Source of the DNA: Sipunculus nudus
Lineage: Eukaryota > Annelida > Sipuncula > Golfingiida > Sipunculidae
Reading direction: 5' to 3'
Length of the DNA: 64,000 bases
NCBI GenBank assembly: GCA_026874595.1
Contig: CM049315.1
Span: 64,789,389 to 64,853,388 of the forward strand
The notes under the pieces are model-generated. The model made no database searches. It was not told where the DNA came from and saw only the letters and a list, made by a program, of their open reading frames with translations. Below are positions 56,600-64,000 of this stretch, piece after piece. The position numbers were made by a program, and so were the translations under genes. Each line of letters opens with the position of its first letter. Position 1 is the first letter of the stretch.

Positions 56600-56830
56600 A
56601 ACGTACTGTAATTTTACAGAATATTTTACAGTAAAGTACTGTAATTTTATAGAATATTTTACTGTAAAATTACAGTGATTTTTCAGTAAAATTACAGCAA
56701 TCTACTACCAATGGATTTTACAGTAACTTACTGTAAAATACGCTTCCAATAAGTTACTGTAACTTCAGAGTTATGTACTGGCGACTCTGCTGTCAGTATA
56801 TTACTGTAAATTTACAGCAATTTTTTTTTC
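56600..56830. repeat. Fold-back unit of ACTGTAA/TTACAGT repeats
   Basis: More than ten copies of ACTGTAA or TTACAGT in both orientations (for example TACTGTAATTTTACAG and ACTGTAAATTTACAGCAA) make the region self-complementary at several scales. It is probably a MITE with long inverted arms; the borders are unclear. Confidence 0.55.
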
Positions 56831-56849
56831 GGGGCATGTATAAGCCGTA

Positions 56850-57630
56850 TATAGCTTGCGCGGAAGAATAGTTCCGATGATAACCCAGTAATATGCGGCG
56901 ACGATCATCTTCACAAAAGCAAAACAAAGTGAGAAAGCCGGCTCGAACACAAAGTTTGAGTTGAATCAAGTTTGCAAATAAGAATCACGGGAAAAGAAGG
57001 AGGTATATTGCACTCAAGCGGCATATCATTGTATGAACGATCTACCTACATAACCACTGATAACCAACCGTGCCACTTTGTTTTACACGAGTCGCGGGTC
57101 AGAAGCCATCCGATGGGGGATTTAATCCCTGCCCAGCTAAAATATCGACGGATGGCAGGGAATTTTCCGGTCTAGTCACGAATTAATATCCGATAACAAG
57201 AACCTTTAGCATGGATAAGCGTGAAAATTTGGCAGAAGCTCGCAACTCGGCATCATTTATTTGCCGACAGGTTACAGCTCTATATTTCGTGCGGCGCAAC
57301 GTAAAACCGCGAGAAGGCACGTTCTTGTGCAATGGATAAATAGTTCATCGTCTGATTCTAAGAGTGGAAAAGACAAATTACTGCTTAGAATACATACTAA
57401 AGGAACCAAGGTCCGGCTAAGCACCGGCATTGAAGGCACCGTAAATCCGACTTACTGCGCGTGAAAAATGGTGCCTATACATACTAGTAACTCTGCCGAA
57501 AAAACGGTGGCAGAATTATACCAAGCAATTTTTTACAAAGATAAAATATGGTTATGTCATTGCCAAACCGAGCAAACAAAAACAGGTAGAAACCTCAATC
57601 GAAATACATACGCGGATCAACCAATTTCAC
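56850..57630. other. Unassigned, slightly GC-richer stretch
   Basis: Open frames at 56972-57175 and 57261-57464 are richer in GC than their flanks, but I see neither splice sites nor family resemblance. Confidence 0.25.
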
Positions 57631-57634
57631 GTCA

Positions 57635-57790
57635 GGGCTGGGGTCAAATACATATTTGTATTTGTATTTAAATACAATCAAAGAACGTATTTGTATTTAT
57701 ATTTGAATTTGTGTTGTGCAAAATGATATGATTTATATTTGTATTTGATTCAATATTTGATGTATTTGATCAAATACTGTAAAAATACAT
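57635..57790. repeat. TATTTG-rich MITE end
   Basis: GGGCTGGGGTCAAATACATA followed by repeats of TTTGTATT resembles the left end of invertebrate MITEs that start CAGGG-TGG-TCAAATAC. A matching right end is not found, so it is probably truncated. Confidence 0.4.
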
Positions 57791-58479
57791 ATGTATATAT
57801 ACATACTTATATCTGCTACAATTTAAATAAAATTAACTACTGCCGAACTTCTGAACAACCCAAAAGACAACATAAAGTCAAGTGCTTTACTTCTCCCTTA
57901 AAAATTATGAATATTCATGGTGCTTGAAATTAATAAATATTCCTTATAAGGTAAGGCGCGTGTCGATTAATTAATTACACCGCTCATTGCTAGCGCCGGT
58001 AAAAGCGAAATACCTTAATTATCTGTTCTTTCCAAATTAAGGTTCATTTACCCGCCGGTATTGAGGGAGCAACAGAGCCCAGCTCCAGGGCAAGACAAAT
58101 TTAACATTTTATTATGTTAGTATTTTTATCATTTGACAGTTGAGGATAAATATGACCTCCAAGACATTCTGGTCTTTGGTCCATGACTGCCGAGAACGAA
58201 AAAAAAGTAAAAATTCTTGCGACGTGCTGTATAGTGGCATGGCGCAAGAGAAAAGACTGGTTATCCCTTGAAGGACACACCCACCTTTTACTAATTCCGC
58301 GCATGCGCAGTGGAGAACTAACGAAGTGTGATAAATTGATAACAAACCAGATTCCGATAACTCTCCACCTTCTGAATATGATAGATCACTAAATACATAA
58401 GTTATACATGAGTAACCTCGAATGCATGTGTGGTGCTAAATAAATACTTTAATGATCCTTCGACCCTGAAAGGTTTTGT
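57791..58479. other. Unassigned sequence
   Basis: A small hairpin, CCTTAATT/AATTAAGG, lies at about 58013-58047. Nothing else is supported. Confidence 0.3.
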
Positions 58480-59545
58480 TCATTTTAATGATTGAAATTA
58501 AACATATACCAAAGGTGACTGCATGGCGTCATTTGGAACACATGTTCAGCGATCCATGGAAGATCAATAAAACATCGGTAATTGCAAGGTCATTCCCTGT
58601 TACTCATTAACTATAAAATTACTTTTCCATTTATTTTTCTTAAAGTTGTTATTATAAACCAATAAGTTTTTAAAAAAGGGTTTATTGTTAGATTTTTTTT
58701 GCCAAAACAACTACTAGAGGAAGGGGGTTGGACAGTTAGATCCTACTTAAGCCACCCGAGAACTTGCTGGCTGCAGAGTTTGCCTTGCTTCAAGTATGTA
58801 TAATTGGTCAACAAAGGGAGATATAAAGGGGCTTCAATATAGCCTAGGTGTGACATAGTCTCATAAAAACTTAAATGAAGGCTACAATTTTGGTCCATTC
58901 CTTTCAAATTTCAGAATTAAGAAGATGAAATCCTTACGTGTGCATGATATGAAAATTAAATCAACAGTGCTTACAGGGAAAAAACGTGCCATGCCCACAG
59001 TTGAGAAGAATTTTAAGGTATTGATTATATATTTATGCGAATAACATATAAAATTTGAAAAATTCAAATCTTATTTTCGGAATACAATTGAATCTTCAAT
59101 AAATGAAGTTATATTCCTGAAAAATGTCTCTAGCTTCAGCAAGTCTTATGTGAAGTGAGTAAATATATTTCCTAATATTTTACATGGTGCATTATGTTCG
59201 TGCCCATAAATTCAACAAATTAAGCAATACTGACCTAGTTTTTGGTATGTACAAAGGAAATGTATAGAAGAATATACATATTAAATATGATCAGATTCAG
59301 ATAAGTGATTTTGACATTAGTCAGTCTTGAAGTGTAGAAATTGTTTTTTTAAAGGAAAATGCAGGTTTTTCCTATATACCTCAAAGGAACTAAATCCTAG
59401 GGACCCAATTTTCAGTATGGTAGGAGATTTTGGGGATATCTAACAGTATGCCAAATTTCAAATTCAAACGTGCCCGTTTAAAGGTTGGACTGAAGGACAG
59501 CCGACGGACAAAGGACCATGACTATAGCTCAGATGACTTATAAAA
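58480..59545 (-). repeat. TAGCTCAG-family repeat, copy 3 (partial)
   Basis: This aligns with 20210-22214 minus the hAT element: CAAAGGTGACTGCATGGCGT, CTCATTAACTATAAAATTAC, AACTACTAGAGGAAGGGGGT and the end ACTATAGCTCAGATGACTTA. It lacks the CAAGGGACCC end. It shows the pre-insertion state of the hAT site in copy 2. Confidence 0.7.
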
Positions 59546-59907
59546 CTAATGTCCCAGTGCACAGGTGCAAAGGAATCAATGGCAGCGGGGTATGGGGGAG
59601 GGGAGGGGGGGGGATGACTGGTGGGATTTACAACACTTTTGCATATACATACATGGCAAACAAAGCCTGATGTCCAATTTTGCTGATGCAGGAAAATAAT
59701 AAACAAATGTTTGTATTAGATCCTCATTTTTTATTTTAAGTTTATATTTCAATACATTTCCATTATAACATATATATCTGAATATATAAGTTGATTTTAA
59801 ATTGCATCATCGTAAATCTCAGTCTTGTCAGATAACACCACATCATGCACAGAAATTTTACCACAAAATGTATCTTTTCAATTTGCAAAACAATAAATAT
59901 TTAAAAC

Positions 59908-59955
59908 AAGGGACCCATGGGTCACGGCGCTCAGCTGTTATATATGATAAACAAG
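59908..59955 (-). repeat. TAGCTCAG-family repeat, terminal scrap
   Basis: CAAGGGACCCATGGGTCACG followed by GCGCTCAGCTGTTATATATG matches the left end of copy 2 for about 45 bases and then stops where repeat D begins. Confidence 0.65.
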
Positions 59956-59964
59956 GCCTACAGG

Positions 59965-62305
59965 CCTTATGCGAACCTGTACATTGGGAAATACACCAGG
60001 TATAATGCTTCAGTGCTGGACCATTACTTTTCATGTATATGAACTATGCAAGTACTAAACATTTTGAATAAGAAACAATTACACAAACATCACTGCTGAA
60101 ATTCTGGCATAGGTGCACACAACACTAAAAAGATTGTAGCTGGTACCACCAGTCTTGTATACAACGAAGCTATCAGAGATATATACATACGCCCAATTTC
60201 TGACTGATATATCAAACCCCTCCTGAGAAAAACGTGTGCAAAAGTCATGGTAGGTGGCGACACCTGTCTTGTGAGCGAGAAAGCCATCAAAGACACATAG
60301 ACAGGTCAAAATATTAGGCCACTACATCAACCTTACCTTGAGTCTGATGCATGGGGCTGACCAGGCTTAGGTGAGAAAGGCTGTTGCCCCAAGTGAACTG
60401 TGACAAATTGCATGCTCAGACTACTGCACTGAGTGAACTCATGACCTGCACCTAGCTAGACTGAGTGAACTTTTGACCTGTACCTGGCTGCACTGAGTGA
60501 ATTCTTGACCTGTTGCATAATCTGACACAGTTGGCAGTCTGCCAAAGCTATAAATAGAATGCAGCTACTGCACTGAGTAAACTCCTGACCCATACCTGGC
60601 TCCACTGAGTGAACTCTTGACCTGTTGCCTAATCTGATACAGTTGGCAGTCTGCCAAAGCTCTAAATAGATCCAGACTGACCTCTAGCCTGTTGCCAAAT
60701 CTGAAATAGTAGCCACATCATTGCATAAGCTCATGCAGGGGCCCTGCCCTGAGGGGCTAGACACCCATGAAGTGATCACATGGTGCCCATGAGGTGTTCA
60801 CATGTCACCCATGAGGTGATCACATGCCTTGTGCTTGGCTGCACTGATTGAACTCTTGACCTATATCTGGCTGCACTGAATGAACTCTTGATCTGTTCCC
60901 AAATTTGAAACAGTTGGCAGTTTCTCAACCTATTTAAAGATACAGATTCAATCTTGGCCTGTTGGTATATCTGTTTACACATACTGACAGACTTTTGTTA
61001 AAATTTCTTTTTTCAAGCCGACATATTCATAAACTTTTTATCAAAATATCTAGAATAATAAAAGATGCAGTACTTTCATTGTTAAAGGTTCAGTTCTGCC
61101 AAAACTCATTCTAGTAAACTTGAACTTGAATAATTTTTGTGCAATGTTACAGAAGATATAATTGAAATAATAATTTTGTAGAAGAACACTATTGCAGTCC
61201 TCAGTTTGAAAAAGACATAATAATGGCCATAAGACCAACTTAAGCTTTTCACAACTCAACCAAAAATCAACAAACTCAGTATATTCTGATATGATTGAAA
61301 GAACCATGTCCTAGGATAATTCTTTTGAAAAATTGAACAATTCAACTTGACAGTTTCATCATTAAGCTGAAAGAGGCTAAAATTATGAGGTTTTTCGCCC
61401 ATAAAAAACAGGTCAATCTAGGTGGCACCACTAAATCTACAACTTCAAATATGAGTCATGTGTCCAACATTTGCACAATACCTGGTAATGCTAGCTTCTG
61501 TCATTTCTGAGAGTACTATGTCAGTATGCTTACTTGGCCGAATGACTGTTCAAATTTGTGTAACTCCACTAAAATTCATCAAATGCAAACCATTTGAACA
61601 AACTTGAGAAGGCTTGCCTCTGGGATCATTTATGTAAAATATTTAACAATTTGGCTGGACCGTCTACAAGAAGAAGACTTTTAAAATATTGTCAGCTTTT
61701 TCCTTATAAAATCTAAGTAAATGCAGATAGCAAAAAAATAAGCTGACTCCCACAACATTTGATATGTGACAGATTATTGCATAAAATCTGGGAATGGTAG
61801 CTCCTGCTATTCCTGAGAAATTATGGATTAATGTACAGATGACCAATGACCCCCGTACAAAAATAGGTCAATTCAGGTGGCGCCACCAATACCTGAATTT
61901 CATATATGACCCATGTGACCAACACTGGCAAAAAATTTGGTGATGATAGCTCTGGCTGTTTCTGAGACTGTCATTTTAGTATGCTTTTTTGGACAGATGA
62001 CTAAGTTCAACTTCCTGAACAAAATTGAGGGATATGGTATAAAAGATTATTTCTGTGAAATATTGAACAATTTGGCTTGAGGGTTTCGGAGGAGAAGATT
62101 TTTAAAGGTTTTTCTCTATAAAATTTAAGAAAATTTTCAGATGGCTAATTTTTGGCATTAAATTTCATGATGGTAGCTCCAATAATTTTCAAAATAGTAT
62201 GGTAAACGTAAAGAAGACAAACGCCGCCACACCATCGCATTAGTTCACAGGTTCACTAAAAATTAATACAAATGCATATTGAATGCAAAATTGTAATACA
62301 GATAC
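59965..62305 (-). repeat. Dispersed repeat D, longest copy
   Basis: About 2.3 kb of non-coding repeat. It carries sub-repeats: three ACTGAGTGAACTCTTGACCTG-like units (60430-60620), three 23-bp CCATGAGGTGATCACATG units (60768-60827), and later diverged units of about 400-450 bp with a GGTGGC(G/A)CCACC palindrome and a 'GGTAGCTCC.G..ATT.CTGAGA' block (61415-62200). It runs into the LINE tail at 62306. Confidence 0.6.
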
Positions 62306-62773
62306 TTTATTTTTATTTATTTATTTACATTATGTTTATACAGGGAAAACCAATCAGTTTAAATTAAACTGGTCTTACTTGGTGCCCTGTATCAGTACAT
62401 ATAAAACATACAATGACTAAACTATCAATACAATGCATAAAATAATACCATGACTAAAAATATAAACATGAACATATGGACTCAAATCATAAAAGCATAT
62501 TAAGAGAGTTAAGAAAGTATATCAATATATACATCTATAGACAGAAGGAGTAAACTAAAATATCACATTAAATCAGTATATATATACATGCAAATATGCG
62601 AGGCGTACGAACCAATAATATTACAATAATCTCTAGCATTTATGGACCTGATCATTGTTAGATTCAGTTAAATACGTATAAAAATTAATTTACAGTTGTT
62701 GTATGATCTATGAAATGATAAAAGAATGAGTGCTACATGTATAAAACGCAAATTTATGCAAATATAACATGTG

Positions 62774-63310
62774 TCATATAGAACATACAGTTGCTAAAAT
62801 TTCCAATTTGATTCGTTTCTTAAAAGATGCACAAGTTATGGCTGACTTAGATTCATTGGATAAACTATTCCATACTTTTGGCCCCATATATAGTAAAGAT
62901 TTTTTCAGATAGTTTGTTCTAGGTTTAGGACTGACTAAATCATTGCTCACAGCAGCTCGGGTTTGATGATTGTGAGCTTCATTGACAAAGTGAAAATTAT
63001 TCTCTTGTAAACCGGGAGCTATTGAACAAACACATTTATACATAAGTACTGCAACAGAATACATATAGCGTTGACGTATATTCAACCAACCCAGTTCATT
63101 TACTATGGTTATAGAATCAACATTTCTGTCATAGTTTTTGGATATAATGCGGGCAGCTCTGTTTTGTATTTTCTGTACCATATCATTGGTAGACAATAAT
63201 GAACAACCCCAAATGCTTAGGGCATAGTCAATATGAGGCTGAATTATAGTTGCATAAACCTTAGTAAGAGATTGCATAGACAGATAGCTTGATATTCGGT
63301 AAAGAACTCC
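62774..63310 (-). pseudogene. LINE reverse transcriptase, C-terminal segment
   Basis: The 167-codon frame continues the polymerase after a one-base shift. It has SLTKVYATIIQPHIDYALSI, VQKIQNRAARIISKNYDRNV, NELGWLNIRQRYMYSVAVLM and a final PKVWNSLSNESKSAITCASF, the thumb and connector pattern of CR1/Jockey-group LINEs. The listed ATG lies inside the protein and is not a start. Confidence 0.85.
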
Positions 63311-64000
63311 CTATCTTTTGAGATAGTTTTTTGGATAGAGAGTGAACATGTGGTTTCCAGGATAAATTAGCATCTATTATAACGCCAAGTAGATTAATCT
63401 TATTAGAACAAAGTAATGTTGTATATAATATTGATATCTTGAGTTTGTGATCAGCAATTCTATGAAGATTTCCAAGCAGCATAACATTAGATTTATTATA
63501 ATTCAGAGTGAGCAGGTTTTCGTCGTACCAGGTGGTCACATGATTTACTACTCGCTGTAATTTAATTTCAGCTTCCACAGCATTTTTACCATGGCAATAT
63601 ACAGTGACATCATCAGCGTACATTACAATACCATCAGTATTTAGCACATTTGGAAGATCATTTATGTATATCAAAAATAGAATAGGGCCGAGAACTGTAC
63701 CCTGAGGAACACCTACATTAACAACAGCAGCATTGGATAGATAGTTGTTGTATTTTACGATCTGTAGGCGATCATGGAGGTAAGATTGAAACCAGGCAAC
63801 TGTTTTCTTATCAAAACCAAAAACGAACAACTTTTCCAATAATCTTTTATGATTTATGGTATCAAATCCTTTGGTTAGGTCGAAAAAACAAGCAGCAGTA
63901 ACTTTACCCTGATCCATAGTTTTATATATGTCATTTGAAAATTTACTAAGAGCCGTTACAGTAGATTTTCCGGGCAGATATGCGTGCTGACTTTCTGAAA
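63261..64000 (-). pseudogene. LINE reverse transcriptase, catalytic segment
   Basis: The frame is open from the window edge (QHAYLPGKSTVTALSKF) through the palm: CFFDLTKGFDTINHKRL (motif A), GVPQGTVLGPILFLIYINDL (motif B) and GIVMYADDVTVYCHG (motif C with the YADD box). It then reaches LSWKPHVHSLSKKLSQKIG, where an extra G in the GGG at about 63307-63311 shifts it out of frame with the C-terminal segment. Catalytic residues look intact, so this single shift is the only visible lesion in the part within the window. Confidence 0.85.

Larger units (their letters stand above)
62306..64000 (-). mobile_element. 3' part of a CR1/Jockey-group LINE
   Basis: The minus-strand element runs off the right edge of the window. 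Its 3' end is an AAAT-repeat tail (62327-62306), preceded by a 450-base UTR. The block just left of the tail (GAATGCAAAATTGTAATACA) is repeat D and also occurs at 54766, so the LINE landed in repeat D. Confidence 0.85.

Overview
The window reads as nuclear DNA of an invertebrate animal, most likely a marine bivalve mollusc. The evidence is spliced genes with long AT-rich introns, canonical GT/AG splice sites, many (TA)n tracts, and a transposon mix of Ty3/gypsy elements with tRNA-Pro primer sites, a Penelope-like GIY-YIG element, CR1/L2-like LINEs, hAT and pogo-like MITEs and minisatellites. The species is inferred, not shown. There are no bacterial operons, CRISPR arrays or phage genes.

Only two host genes can be supported. 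(1) A minus-strand gene has a large exon (6091-4378) joined in phase to a terminal exon (983-700). It encodes a predicted 665-residue, charged, mostly disordered protein that I do not recognise. (2) A plus-strand cytosolic sulfotransferase has exons 30199-30379 and 39770-40476, giving 295 residues. The 9.39 kb intron cuts the PAPS-binding loop. The residue aligned with the catalytic histidine is serine. Two further minus-strand terminal exons (42933-43030, 52374-52522) are weak candidates.

Layout. 1-7.5 kb: the minus-strand gene, its intron and its upstream flank. 7.5-8.7 kb: a 1.2 kb element with 11-bp terminal inverted repeats and an inner fold-back. 9.3-16.9 kb: a decayed gypsy element in a 26-bp satellite, with pol replaced by unrelated repeats and a decayed minus-strand pseudogene. 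17.1-18.9 kb: a solo LTR between (TA)n tracts, then about 44 copies of another 26-bp repeat. 19.3-22.2 kb: a full copy of a roughly 1.9 kb non-coding family (here called the TAGCTCAG family) carrying a hAT insertion. 22.2-30.1 kb: repeats and a possible promoter. 30.2-40.5 kb: the sulfotransferase, whose intron holds a pogo-like MITE, a Penelope-like element and gypsy copy A. 43.3-50.4 kb: a 40-bp minisatellite and gypsy copy B, itself interrupted by a TAGCTCAG element and, in its 3' LTR, by a LINE. 50.4-62.3 kb: mostly dispersed non-coding repeats. 62.3-64 kb: the 3' part of a LINE on the minus strand, running off the window.

The most notable points are the gypsy copies with integrase upstream of reverse transcriptase (Gmr1-type order), the histidine-less sulfotransferase, the Penelope-like element with 208-bp inverted arms, and the TAGCTCAG family, for which two nested insertions supply matching empty sites within the same window. 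Coordinates of decayed elements are approximate by tens of bases. All homology calls are by eye, without database searches.
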